Source: Actinopolymorpha rutila
Lineage (GTDB): Bacteria > Actinomycetota > Actinomycetes > Propionibacteriales > Actinopolymorphaceae
Assembly (NCBI RefSeq): GCF_013407855.1
Contig: NZ_JACBZH010000001.1
Span: 2,914,001-2,978,000, forward strand
Length of the DNA stretch: 64,000 nt
Direction: 5' to 3'
The notes beneath the pieces were generated by a model. The model was not told the origin of the DNA and did not search any database. It saw only the letters and a program-made list of their open reading frames with translations. Shown piece by piece: positions 8,418 to 17,067 of the stretch. A program made the position numbers and the translations under genes. Position 1 is the stretch's first letter. The number at the start of each line of letters is the position of its first letter.

Positions 8418-8774
8418 ATGTCGAAGGACGAGAAGCAGAAGGCACCGGAGGGCGACTTCAACGAGCTGTGGGCTCAGTTGGTCGCGCGGGCGTGGGACGA
8501 CGAGGCTCTGATGAAGCGGCTGAAGTCCGATCCCAGGTCGGTGATGGAGGAGAACGGCCTTCCGGTGCCGCACGGTTTGAAGGTGAAGGTCGTACAGAAC
8601 AGCGAGGACACCATCTACCTGCCGTTGGCCAAGAAGCCGACGTTGGCGGAGCTGTCCGAGGACGACCTCTCGCAGGTCTCCGCCGCGGCCCGGCCGATCG
8701 GTGGCTACTGCGGCAACGACACCTGCAGCGTCACGTACTTCCCGCTCAGGGCAGAAACGACGCCCGACCAGTGA
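8418..8774 (+). CDS. RiPP precursor 2, NHLP leader with Cys/Ser/Thr core
   Basis: A 118-residue precursor peptide. The leader (about 12-92) is nitrile-hydratase-alpha-like: ELWAQLVARAWDDEAL, SDPRSVMEENGLPVP, EDTIYLPLAKKP and TLAELSEDDLSQVS. The core, from about residue 93, reads RPIGGYCGNDTCSVTYFPL followed by RAETTPDQ. It contains Cys98, Thr102-Cys103-Ser104, Thr106, Thr114 and Thr115, typical substrates for thiazole and (methyl)oxazole formation. It sits just before the first cyclodehydratase and behind its own candidate promoter. The start is the ATG after gagagggacgggtag. The fate of the product is unknown. Confidence 0.9.
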   Translation: MSKDEKQKAPEGDFNELWAQLVARAWDDEALMKRLKSDPRSVMEENGLPVPHGLKVKVVQNSEDTIYLPLAKKPTLAELSEDDLSQVSAAARPIGGYCGNDTCSVTYFPLRAETTPDQ

Positions 8775-8789
8775 CAAGCGGACGTTGAC

Positions 8790-11030
8790 GTGGCGTTGAA
8801 CGCCATCGGGCCGACGTGTCCACGTTTCCGGTCGGACGTGGCCGTCACCCTGCTTGAGTCCGACGGCGTTGTGCTGTCCTGGACCGGGCGTGACGTGGGG
8901 CTTTCCGGTGACTGCTACCGGTCGCTTGTCCCACTGATCGACGGGCAGCACACGCCGGCGCAGATCGCCGCCGCCATAGGGCCGCGGCACTCGCCGGAAC
9001 TGGTCTTCCACGCTCTACGGCGGCTTCACGACCTGGGTTGTCTGGCCGACTCGCAGGTCCCGGAGCCGCAGGGAGACCACGAGCGTGCGCGCGGCCTGTC
9101 CGTGGCGGCGACGGAGACGGTGGCGGTGGCGGTGGCCTCGGTCGGGGCCGCCGGCGGGTGCGACCTGCCGGCGGCCCTCCGGGCACGCGGCCTGGAAGTG
9201 GCCGACGGCGGATCGCCGCTCGTCGTTCTTACCGACGACTACCTGCGGCCCGAGGTCGGTGAGCTGTACCGACGGTGCCGGACGGCCGGCGTGCCGATGC
9301 TTCCGGCCAGGACGGCCGGGCTGGACGTCTGGGTCGGTCCGCTGCTGGTTCTCGACGAGCCGCTGTGCTGGGAGTGCCTGGCCGGGCGGCTCAGAACCAA
9401 CCGACCGGTCCAGGGCTTCGTGGAGGCGAGACTTCCGGCGGGGCACGCGCCCGTGGTGCCGGCGGTGGCGCGGACGCAGGCGACCGCGAACGTGGCCGCG
9501 GAGTACGTCGCGGGGCACGTCGCCCGGTACGCGAGGACCGGGGGCGCCGACCTGCGCCACACGCTGCACACCCTCGACCTCGGCGAGTGGAGCACGAGCC
9601 GCCACCACGTCGTGGCCCTACCCGAGTGCCGTGCCTGCGGTTGCGGTGAGCCGTCCAGCCCCGCGGGAAGGCCGGTCCTGCTACGCCCGGCGCCGGTGGC
9701 GTTCGACCTCGACGGCGGCCACCGGACCGTCACTCCGGAGCAGACCCTGGACCGCTTCGAGCGTCTGGTGAGCCCGCTGACAGGAGTGGTCACCTCGCTG
9801 GTCAGGACCGGCCCGCCGAGCCCGGCCTTCCACGTCTACGCCTCGACCCAGAACCTCGAGCCACCGCGCGACGTGGAGGAGTTGCGCAGAGCCCTCGGCG
9901 GCGGCAAGTCCGGCAAGGGTGCGTCGGACGTGCAGGCGCGCACCAGTGCGCTGTGTGAGTCCCTGGAGCGCTACTCCGGCTCCTTCCGTGGCGACGAGCC
10001 CCGCGTGCTCGGGCGCTACGCGGATCTTGCCGCGGATGACGTCGTCCATCCCAACGACCTGATGCTGTTCAGCGAACGGCAGTACGCCGAACGCGAGCGC
10101 TGGAACCGCCGCGAGACCCGCTACAACTTCGTGCCCCGCAGGTTCGACCCGACGGCCGAGATCAGCTGGACTCCCGTCTGGTCGCTGTCGTCGGAGGCGT
10201 TCCGCCTGATCCCCACGGCGCTGTGCTACTACGGGTTCGCCGACGCCGGTGGCCCGAACTTCGCCATCTCTTGCAGCAACGGCTGTGCCGCCGGCAACAC
10301 CGTCGAGGAGGCCATCCTGCAGGGCTTCCTCGAACTCGTGGAACGCGACAGCATCGCGTTGTGGTGGTACCACCGGGTCTCCCGTCCGCTCGTCGACCTG
10401 GACAGCTTCGGCCTGCCCTACCTGGACCGGGCGCGCGCGTTCCTCGCCGAGCGCCACCGCGACCTGTGGGTGCTCGACCTCACCGCGGACCTCGGCATCC
10501 CGGTGTTCGCGGCCTTCTCCCGGCGCCTGGACAGCACACCGGAGCGGATCCTGCTGGGCTTCGGCGCGCACCTGGACCCGAGGATCGCGCTGCTGCGGTC
10601 GGTCACCGAACTGCACCAGATGCTCAGCTGGGTGGGTGCGATGGAGGAGAACCCGGAGCGTGTTCTCGCCGACTCCGAGACCACCCAGTGGCTGCTCGGC
10701 GCACGTCTGGCGGACAACCCCTACCTCGTCGGCGACCCGGGCCGCAGTCCCCGTACCGCCGCCGACATCGCCAACCTATCCTCCGGTGAGCTGGACAAGG
10801 ATCTCTCGCTGTGCCGCCGGCTCGTGGAGGAGCGCGGCATGCAGATGATGGTGCTGGACCAGACCCGCCGCGATGTCGGCCTGGCCGTGGTCAAGGTGTT
10901 CGTGCCCGGTCTGCGGCACTTCTGGGCGCGCTTCGGGCCCGGTCGCCTGTACGACGTGCCCGTACGGCTGGGCTGGATGAGTACGCCCACGGCCGAAGCC
11001 GACCTGAACCCCACACCGATGTTCATCTAG
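8790..11030 (+). CDS. fused E1-like/YcaO azoline cyclodehydratase A
   Basis: A 746-residue fusion of an ocin-ThiF/E1-like leader-binding domain (about 1-300) and a YcaO ATP-dependent cyclodehydratase domain (about 318-746). It converts Cys/Ser/Thr of the precursor core to azolines. The E1-like part holds a structural zinc site of two CxxC pairs (Cys193/196 and Cys280/283). YcaO motifs include SALCESLERYSG (386-397), SNGCAAGN (496-503), ELVERDS (515-521) and RLYDVPVRLGW. The C-terminus is DLNPTPMFI, close to the PxPxP-type tail important in these enzymes. The start is a GTG 15 bp after precursor 2, with a weak ribosome-binding site. Confidence 0.92.
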   Translation: MALNAIGPTCPRFRSDVAVTLLESDGVVLSWTGRDVGLSGDCYRSLVPLIDGQHTPAQIAAAIGPRHSPELVFHALRRLHDLGCLADSQVPEPQGDHERARGLSVAATETVAVAVASVGAAGGCDLPAALRARGLEVADGGSPLVVLTDDYLRPEVGELYRRCRTAGVPMLPARTAGLDVWVGPLLVLDEPLCWECLAGRLRTNRPVQGFVEARLPAGHAPVVPAVARTQATANVAAEYVAGHVARYARTGGADLRHTLHTLDLGEWSTSRHHVVALPECRACGCGEPSSPAGRPVLLRPAPVAFDLDGGHRTVTPEQTLDRFERLVSPLTGVVTSLVRTGPPSPAFHVYASTQNLEPPRDVEELRRALGGGKSGKGASDVQARTSALCESLERYSGSFRGDEPRVLGRYADLAADDVVHPNDLMLFSERQYAERERWNRRETRYNFVPRRFDPTAEISWTPVWSLSSEAFRLIPTALCYYGFADAGGPNFAISCSNGCAAGNTVEEAILQGFLELVERDSIALWWYHRVSRPLVDLDSFGLPYLDRARAFLAERHRDLWVLDLTADLGIPVFAAFSRRLDSTPERILLGFGAHLDPRIALLRSVTELHQMLSWVGAMEENPERVLADSETTQWLLGARLADNPYLVGDPGRSPRTAADIANLSSGELDKDLSLCRRLVEERGMQMMVLDQTRRDVGLAVVKVFVPGLRHFWARFGPGRLYDVPVRLGWMSTPTAEADLNPTPMFI

Positions 11031-11041
11031 GACCGGCGACC

Positions 11042-12160
11042 GTGGACACCATTCACGCCGAACGCACCGGCGCGTCGACGACGACCCTCTTGCTCGGTGA
11101 CACTGTTTTCCTGCGCCTGGAGGGAGTCCGGGCGCGCACGTGGACGGATGTCAACCTGGGGTTGCGCGGGCGCTTCGTACTTTCCCGTTTCAGCTACGTA
11201 CGCTGGCTCGACCGGCCCGTGCTCGCCTCGGCGTACCACCGGGCGCTTGCCGCCCTGGCCGACCCGCTTGCCGTCGCGATGGTCGCGGCGTTCGGTGCTC
11301 CCTCGACGGTGCGGGACGTCTGCGCCGGCGTGCCCGGACTGGACCGCGACGTGGCCGAGACCGCGGTCGGGCTGCTGGCCGGCGCGGGCCTGCTGGACTC
11401 CGTTCCGGACGGCGCTGACAGTGCTGACAGCGCTGACGACGCAGGCAGCCGGGGAGACGCTGCCGTCACCGCAGGCTGGTCGTTCGCCGACCTGTTGTTC
11501 CGTACCGCCGGGGAGTCGGACCGCCGGTCGGATGCGACCCGATCAGCCGAGCCGCCGCCTGGGGCCGTGACCGCCTCACCTCACGGCGAGTACCTCGGGC
11601 TGGCGCGCTGGACGCCCCGGGAAGGCCGCGTTCTCGACGTCGACGCGCTTCTGGACCGACGTACCTCTGTCCGTACGTACGGCGAGGTGCCGCTGAGCCG
11701 GGCAGACCTGGGGGCATTCCTCGACCTGGCGCAGACGCCACAGGACACCGGCCTGCTCGAGCCGGCCGTGGTGGTCCGCGCCTGTACCAGCCTCCCGTCT
11801 GGTCTGTACCGATACCGGCGCGCCTCCCACGCACTGACCACGCTCGCGCCGTGGTCACCGGAGCTCGACCGCCTGGCGGGGGACGCCACCCGGTCGGTCG
11901 ACGGGACGTCCTCGCCGGTGCAGGTGCTGGTGGTGCTGTTCGCCACCGGGCTCACCGCCGGGACGTACGCCGACGTGCTCGTCGACGTGGGTCGCCGGAT
12001 GCAGCAGATGTATCTCGCGGCCGCGATGCTCGGCCTGGCCGGCTGCGCGCTCGGCGCGGGGGACTCCGGCGCGTTCGCGCGGGCCTCCGGTCTGGACCCG
12101 CTCACCCATCCCTCGGTCGGTGAGTTTCTGCTGGGCAGCAAGGCGGAGGAGACGACATGA
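11042..12160 (+). CDS. SagB-like protein 2, degenerate flavin site
   Basis: A 372-residue SagB-type protein, 150 residues shorter than SagB 1. It keeps the first flavin-phosphate motif RRTSVRTYG (206-214) and the C-terminal GLAGCALGAG and VGEFLLG motifs. It lacks the PxGGALxE segment: the chain jumps from DLAQTPQDTG to LLEPAVVVRAC. It also lacks the catalytic Lys-Tyr pair, having LTAGTYADV where SagB 1 has TWKYQSVAY. The frame is intact, so this is divergence rather than a broken gene. An Asp/Ser/Ala repeat (DSADSADD) forms the linker at about 126-133. The start is a GTG with agga upstream; the gene overlaps the next by 4 bp. It is probably a structural partner of another SagB. Confidence 0.8.
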   Translation: MDTIHAERTGASTTTLLLGDTVFLRLEGVRARTWTDVNLGLRGRFVLSRFSYVRWLDRPVLASAYHRALAALADPLAVAMVAAFGAPSTVRDVCAGVPGLDRDVAETAVGLLAGAGLLDSVPDGADSADSADDAGSRGDAAVTAGWSFADLLFRTAGESDRRSDATRSAEPPPGAVTASPHGEYLGLARWTPREGRVLDVDALLDRRTSVRTYGEVPLSRADLGAFLDLAQTPQDTGLLEPAVVVRACTSLPSGLYRYRRASHALTTLAPWSPELDRLAGDATRSVDGTSSPVQVLVVLFATGLTAGTYADVLVDVGRRMQQMYLAAAMLGLAGCALGAGDSGAFARASGLDPLTHPSVGEFLLGSKAEETT

Positions 12161-13413
12161 TCGGCAGATTCGGCCTCGACCGGCTCCTGGCGCCGGTGAC
12201 CGGCAAGGAGTTCCTCGAGGAGCACTGGGAACACACACCCCTGCACGTGAGCCGACAGGACTCGTCGTACTTCGCGGAGTTGTTCACCGCCCACGACGTC
12301 GACGACCTCCTGTACGGGGGTGGCCATGTCTTCACCAACCTGGCCGCGGTCGAGGGATCGGCGGGCACCGAGCGGGTCCTGCGAGGCGTGCCGGCCGACG
12401 ACCGGAGCCATCGGGACGGGCGGGTGTCCCTGGCCCGGATCCGTGCCCTGCAGGCACAGGGCGGCACCGTGCTCCTGCACAGCGTGCACCGCAACGTACC
12501 CCGGGTCGGCGCGCTCGCGCGGGAGGTCGAGTCGGCACTGCAGTGTCCGGTGAATGTCAACATGTACTTGACACCGGCACACGCACAGGGATTCAGCGCG
12601 CATTTCGACGACCACGACGTGTTCGTCGTCCAGATCGGGGGACGCAAGCGCTGGCGTCTGTACCCGACCGTCCGGGAGCTGCCGTTACGGTTCGAGACGC
12701 TGACGCGGGACGCCGAGGACCATCAGGAGCCTTCCGCGGAGTACGAGCTGTGCGCGGGCGACACCCTCTACCTCCCGCGCGGGACGATCCACGAGGCGTT
12801 CACCGACAGCGACCAGCCGTCCCTGCACCTGACGATCGGGCTGGAGGTGTTCCGCTGGGCCGACGTGCTCGCCCGAGCGGTGCGCGACTGTGCCCGCGAC
12901 CATCTGCCCCTGCGCAGGGCGCTGCCACCCGGCTGGGTGAACGATCCGGCCGGGACCCGGGCCGCGTCCGTCGTACCGGAGTTGCTGCGGGCGGTTGCCG
13001 ACCGGGTGGAGGCGGAGGCTGCCGTACGAGCCCTCGGCGGGGGGTTCGTGGAGTCCCTGCCCGAGCTGCCCGACGGGAGCCTCGTCCACGGACACGACGC
13101 TGACGACCTGCGAGCGGAGACCCTGCTGGTACGGCGTGCCGACGCGCTCTGCCAGGTGGACACGAGCGACGGGACCGCCGTCATCCGCTATCCGGGCAAC
13201 GATCTGCGCGGCCCCGCGAGCATCGGGCCGGCGCTGCGGTTCGTCGCCTCGACCGGCTGTGCCTTCCGGCCCGGCGACCTTCCCGGCCCGCTCACAGCCG
13301 AGGCCAAGCTGGTGCTGGCTCGTCGGCTGACCCGGGACCGGTTGTTGCGCGTCGTCCGCGACGGTGCCGGCACGGGGCAGACCGACGAGATTCCGGACGA
13401 GGGTGGGGACTGA
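12157..13413 (+). CDS. JmjC/cupin-type (ROXA-like) 2-oxoglutarate oxygenase
   Basis: A 418-residue protein with a JmjC/cupin_4 domain at about residues 95-260. It keeps the iron triad HxD...H: His149-Phe-Asp151 in AHFDDHDVF, and His212 in PRGTIHEAF. The GGRKRWRLYP strand is typical of ribosomal-oxygenase-like enzymes that hydroxylate Arg or His side chains. A winged-helix-like C-terminal region follows, as in ROXA. Its place inside the RiPP operon, with an ATGA overlap to sagB2, suggests that it hydroxylates the precursor peptide; the target residue is unknown. Confidence 0.85.
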   Translation: MIGRFGLDRLLAPVTGKEFLEEHWEHTPLHVSRQDSSYFAELFTAHDVDDLLYGGGHVFTNLAAVEGSAGTERVLRGVPADDRSHRDGRVSLARIRALQAQGGTVLLHSVHRNVPRVGALAREVESALQCPVNVNMYLTPAHAQGFSAHFDDHDVFVVQIGGRKRWRLYPTVRELPLRFETLTRDAEDHQEPSAEYELCAGDTLYLPRGTIHEAFTDSDQPSLHLTIGLEVFRWADVLARAVRDCARDHLPLRRALPPGWVNDPAGTRAASVVPELLRAVADRVEAEAAVRALGGGFVESLPELPDGSLVHGHDADDLRAETLLVRRADALCQVDTSDGTAVIRYPGNDLRGPASIGPALRFVASTGCAFRPGDLPGPLTAEAKLVLARRLTRDRLLRVVRDGAGTGQTDEIPDEGGD

Positions 13414-13414
13414 A

Positions 13415-15637
13415 ATGGAACGTCCGCAGATCGCTCCCCACCTCGACGCCCGCGTGGTGGACGGCGACGGCGCCTACCTCTTCACCGAGCGCGGGGACAC
13501 CGCGTTGCGCGGATCGATCTACGCCGCGCTGGTTCCCCTGCTGGACGGAAGCCGCACCGTCGGCGAGATCGTCGCGGGGCTGCGGGGGCGCGTCAGCGCA
13601 CCGGCGGTGCACTACGCCCTGGCCCGTATGGAGCGTGCCCGGCAGGTGGTCGAGCACTATCCCGAAGCCGAGCGTGCATCCCGGGCGGCGTTCTCCGTCC
13701 ATGGCCTCGACCCGGCCGAGGCGGAACGGCGCCTCGCGGCTGTCACGGTGAGCGTCGAGTCCGCCGGAAGCGGCGCAGCGGACCTACTGGCCGAGCGGCT
13801 TGCCGCACTGGGCCTTTCGGTCGGCGCCGACCCGGGCGTGGCGGTCGTCCTCGTCGACGACTACACCGACGCGAACGCCCGCGAGGTGGCCCGGGCGCGC
13901 CGCCGCGACGGCCTGCCGGTACTGCCCGTACGCGTCACCGACCAGACGGTGTGGTGCGGGCCGATGCTTCGCCCGGACGGTACGCCGTGCCTGGACTGTG
14001 TGGCGGAACGGATCCGGGGGAGCCGGCCGGTGCTGGCCCTGCTGGACACGGGGACCCGCGTCCGGGACGGCCGAACCGGCCCGGACGCCTCCACGATGAC
14101 GCTCGCGGCAGGTCTGGTCACACACGACCTGCAGCGGTGGTTGCTCGGGGTCGGCGACACGGTGGAGGACGGCGTCCTGGTGTGGGACGTCGCGGCGAAC
14201 GACGTACGCAGGCACCATGTCGCCGCCCGCCCCACGTGCGAGGTGTGCGGCGATCCAGGCACGCCGGTTCCGGTTCCTGCGTCGCGGCACCTTCTGCGCG
14301 CACCGGAGGACGTCGAGGAGGCGACGACGCCCGACCCCCGGGAGACGCTCGACCGGTTCGGGCGGCACGTCAGCGGCGTGACCGGCATCGTCACCCGGCT
14401 GGACCGTGCCGACCTCGATCCCGCGGGTGCCGATCACCTGTACCAGAGCGCGTACGCCCTGCCGCCGCCGCGCGGACTGGCCGATCTTCGGAACGGCCTG
14501 CGCCGCACGTGTGTGGGCAAGGGAGCGACCGATGTGCAGGCCCGGGCGAGTGCGCTGGCGGAGGCGCTGGAGCGCTTCTCCGCGACGTTCACCGGTACCG
14601 AGCGGCCGTTGCGCGCGTCCTACGACGAACTCGGCGCCGCCGCCGTGAACCCCGCCACGTGCACGCTCTTCAGCGACCGGCAGTACGCCGCCCGCGCCGG
14701 GTGGTCCGCGGACGCCGGCTACTTCGCCATGGTGCCCCCGCGCCACGGCGTGCGGACGCCGATCGACTGGACGCCCGGGTACTCGCTGACCGCCGGAGAG
14801 ACGAGGTACGTACCCACCGGTCTGTGCATGCTGGGTCATCCCCGGGACGGCAGTCCGGCGTACTTCCCCGAGTCGTCCAACGGCCTGGCCGCGGGTCCGT
14901 CCGCGGAGTCGGCGACGCTGCACGCCCTGCTGGAGTTGGCCGAACGCGACGCGGCCGCGATGTGGTGGTATCACCGGCTGCGACGACCGGGCGTGGACTG
15001 GGCGAGCTTCGGCGAGCCCTACGTGGCCCGGGTGGCCGACTCGCTCGGCCGCGCCGGGCGGGAACTGTGGGTGCTCGATCTCACCCACGACCTCGGCCTG
15101 CCGGTGATGGTCGCCGTCTCCCGGCGGGTCGGGCAGGGACCCGAACACGTGGTGCTCGGCTTCGGCTGCCATCCCGACCCGGGCGGCTGCCTGGTCAAGG
15201 CCGTCAGCGAGTTGACGCAGATGCTCGCCTGGCTCGGCGCCGTGGGCCCGGCGGAGAAGGTGCCGCGCAGCGACCTCGCGCGGCCTGCCCGCCGGTGGCT
15301 TTCGGAGGCGAACGTGGCCGGCCACCCGTACCTGCTGCCTGCCGGCACCGAGCCGGTACGCCGGGCCGAGGGCAGGCCCTCCGGCGGTGCGGACCGCCTG
15401 GGGGAGATGCTGACGAAGGTACGGGAGCGGATCGAGGCAGCCGGACTGGAGATCGTGGCCGTGAACCTCACTCGGCCGGAGGTCGGGATGCCGGTCGTCC
15501 GCGTCGTCGTACCGGGCCTTCGGCCCCTGTGGCCGCGCTTCGCCCCAGGCCGGCTGTACGACGTTCCGGTCGCGCTCGGCTGGCTCCCGTCGGTCCCGGG
15601 CGAGGAGGACCTCAACCCGTTTTCCATGTTCCTGTGA
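13415..15637 (+). CDS. fused E1-like/YcaO azoline cyclodehydratase B
   Basis: A 740-residue second E1-YcaO fusion, paralogous to cyclodehydratase A. Zinc cysteines are Cys192/195 and Cys275/278. YcaO motifs are intact: SALAEALERFSA, SNGLAAGP, ELAERDA and RLYDVPVALGW. The tail ends DLNPFSMFL, so the PxP-type end of copy A (NPTPMFI) is altered. The two copies share the same organisation but differ markedly in the E1-like part, so this is an old duplication, or the two were brought together. They may act on different residues or form a heterodimer. The start is the ATG at 13415, 1 bp past the oxygenase stop. Confidence 0.92.
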   Translation: MERPQIAPHLDARVVDGDGAYLFTERGDTALRGSIYAALVPLLDGSRTVGEIVAGLRGRVSAPAVHYALARMERARQVVEHYPEAERASRAAFSVHGLDPAEAERRLAAVTVSVESAGSGAADLLAERLAALGLSVGADPGVAVVLVDDYTDANAREVARARRRDGLPVLPVRVTDQTVWCGPMLRPDGTPCLDCVAERIRGSRPVLALLDTGTRVRDGRTGPDASTMTLAAGLVTHDLQRWLLGVGDTVEDGVLVWDVAANDVRRHHVAARPTCEVCGDPGTPVPVPASRHLLRAPEDVEEATTPDPRETLDRFGRHVSGVTGIVTRLDRADLDPAGADHLYQSAYALPPPRGLADLRNGLRRTCVGKGATDVQARASALAEALERFSATFTGTERPLRASYDELGAAAVNPATCTLFSDRQYAARAGWSADAGYFAMVPPRHGVRTPIDWTPGYSLTAGETRYVPTGLCMLGHPRDGSPAYFPESSNGLAAGPSAESATLHALLELAERDAAAMWWYHRLRRPGVDWASFGEPYVARVADSLGRAGRELWVLDLTHDLGLPVMVAVSRRVGQGPEHVVLGFGCHPDPGGCLVKAVSELTQMLAWLGAVGPAEKVPRSDLARPARRWLSEANVAGHPYLLPAGTEPVRRAEGRPSGGADRLGEMLTKVRERIEAAGLEIVAVNLTRPEVGMPVVRVVVPGLRPLWPRFAPGRLYDVPVALGWLPSVPGEEDLNPFSMFL

Positions 15638-15681
15638 GCTCTGTTCCTGTGAGCTCCGGTGTCCTCGCGAGGGGAGGGGTT

Positions 15682-17019
15682 GTGCCGTTCACCACCTGCC
15701 TTCGGCTCCTGCGTGGTGTGTCGGTGGAGGAAGGGCCGGCCTTCCTGTCGCTGTGCGACGAGGAGACCGAGGTGCGGGTGTCGCATCCGTCGGCCGCACT
15801 GCGGCGGACGGCCGGCCTGCTGCGGGCGGGTGCGCCGGAGACCGCGATCGACCCGCGGTTGTGCGCCCCGCTCGACGAGTACGCGATGCTCGAACGGCTC
15901 GTCCTCGACGGCCGGCGTCTCGTCGCCTCGCTCACGCCGACCGTGCGTCCGTTCGGGTTCGGCACGGAGGCCGGTCCGGAGCGGAGGCTCCGCCTGTGCA
16001 CTTACGCGTACTCCCGGGTCTGCGACGGCGTACTGGTCCTGGAGTCGCCGCTGGCCACCGGGCGGATGGCGCTGCACGACCCTGGGCTGGTGACCGGGTT
16101 GTCCCGGCTCCGGACCCCGGCGACCCGCGCCGAGATCTGTTCCGGCGGTACCGGACTCGACCATGCCACGGCACGCCTGCTCGTGGGCGGTCGCCTGCTC
16201 CGGTGGGTGGGGACCGCCGAAGCCGAGCAGCACCTCACCTTCGCCGAGGCCGTCGTGCACCGGTCGAGCCGGATGGGCCAGGCGGGTCGGCGGGTCGGCG
16301 CCACCTTCGCAGGCCTGGCGGAGGGAGCGGCGCCGGATCCTGCGGTGGCTCCTGCGGGGGCTCCTACGCCGACTCGCGCGCCGGAGGGCCGGGCCATCGC
16401 GTTGCCCCGCGCCGCCGTCGCCGCTCCGCTCGGTGACGCGGACCCGGCGCGGGTGCTCACCGGACGCCGGGCGGGCTTCGGGACCGCACGGCCGTTGGAC
16501 CTGGCCGACGTCGGCGCGCTGCTGTACCGCGCCGCACGGGTTCGGGCCTCGCGGACGGTCGAGGTGCCGGCCCCGCACAGCCCCGTCCGGGTGCTGGTCA
16601 GTTCGCGCCCGCATCCCAGCGGTGGCGCCCTGCACGAGATCGAGATCCACCTCGTCACCGACCGTTGCCGGGGGCTGGCGTCCGGTGTCTACCGGTACGA
16701 CGCCTTCGCGCACGGCTTGGAGGTCGTGCGGGCGCGGCCCGGCACCGTCGAGGACGTCCTGGCCGCCGCCCGGTCGGCCGAGCCACGTGCTCGTGCCGTA
16801 CTGGTGCTGACGGCGCGTTTCCAGCGCCGGTCGTGGAAGTACTCCGGCACCGCGTACGTCAACTGCCTGAAGAACGCCGGCGCCCTGCTGCGAACACTGG
16901 AGTTCGCAGCGACCGCGATGGCGATGCCGTTCGCGACCGGACCCGAGATCGTGGGGTACGCCGACCGGATGGGTGCCGACAGCCTGGACCAGGACGCCGT
17001 GGCCACCTGCGTACTGTGA
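15682..17019 (+). CDS. SagB-like protein 3, altered flavin-phosphate motif
   Basis: A 445-residue SagB-type protein. It retains RPHPSGGALHEIE (309-321) and the Lys-Tyr pair in RSWKYSGTAY (386-387). The N-terminal flavin-phosphate motif is changed to RRAGFGTARPL (262-272), losing the S-x-R. The usual C-terminal GEFLLG end is missing, replaced by DQDAVATCVL. This is the mirror image of SagB 2, which keeps what SagB 3 has lost. The start is the GTG after gaggggagggg; an earlier GTG at about 15649 is possible. Last gene of the RiPP locus. Confidence 0.8.
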   Translation: MPFTTCLRLLRGVSVEEGPAFLSLCDEETEVRVSHPSAALRRTAGLLRAGAPETAIDPRLCAPLDEYAMLERLVLDGRRLVASLTPTVRPFGFGTEAGPERRLRLCTYAYSRVCDGVLVLESPLATGRMALHDPGLVTGLSRLRTPATRAEICSGGTGLDHATARLLVGGRLLRWVGTAEAEQHLTFAEAVVHRSSRMGQAGRRVGATFAGLAEGAAPDPAVAPAGAPTPTRAPEGRAIALPRAAVAAPLGDADPARVLTGRRAGFGTARPLDLADVGALLYRAARVRASRTVEVPAPHSPVRVLVSSRPHPSGGALHEIEIHLVTDRCRGLASGVYRYDAFAHGLEVVRARPGTVEDVLAAARSAEPRARAVLVLTARFQRRSWKYSGTAYVNCLKNAGALLRTLEFAATAMAMPFATGPEIVGYADRMGADSLDQDAVATCVL

Positions 17020-17067
17020 CGGCACCTGCGGCGGTGAATGCGAAGATCGATCTCGCTCGATGGGTTG

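Noticed and set aside
11042..12160. sagB2 as a pseudogene with a frameshift
   Set aside because: The frame is continuous, flanking motifs align on both sides of the missing segments, and it is coupled to the next gene by ATGA. It reads as a diverged paralogue.
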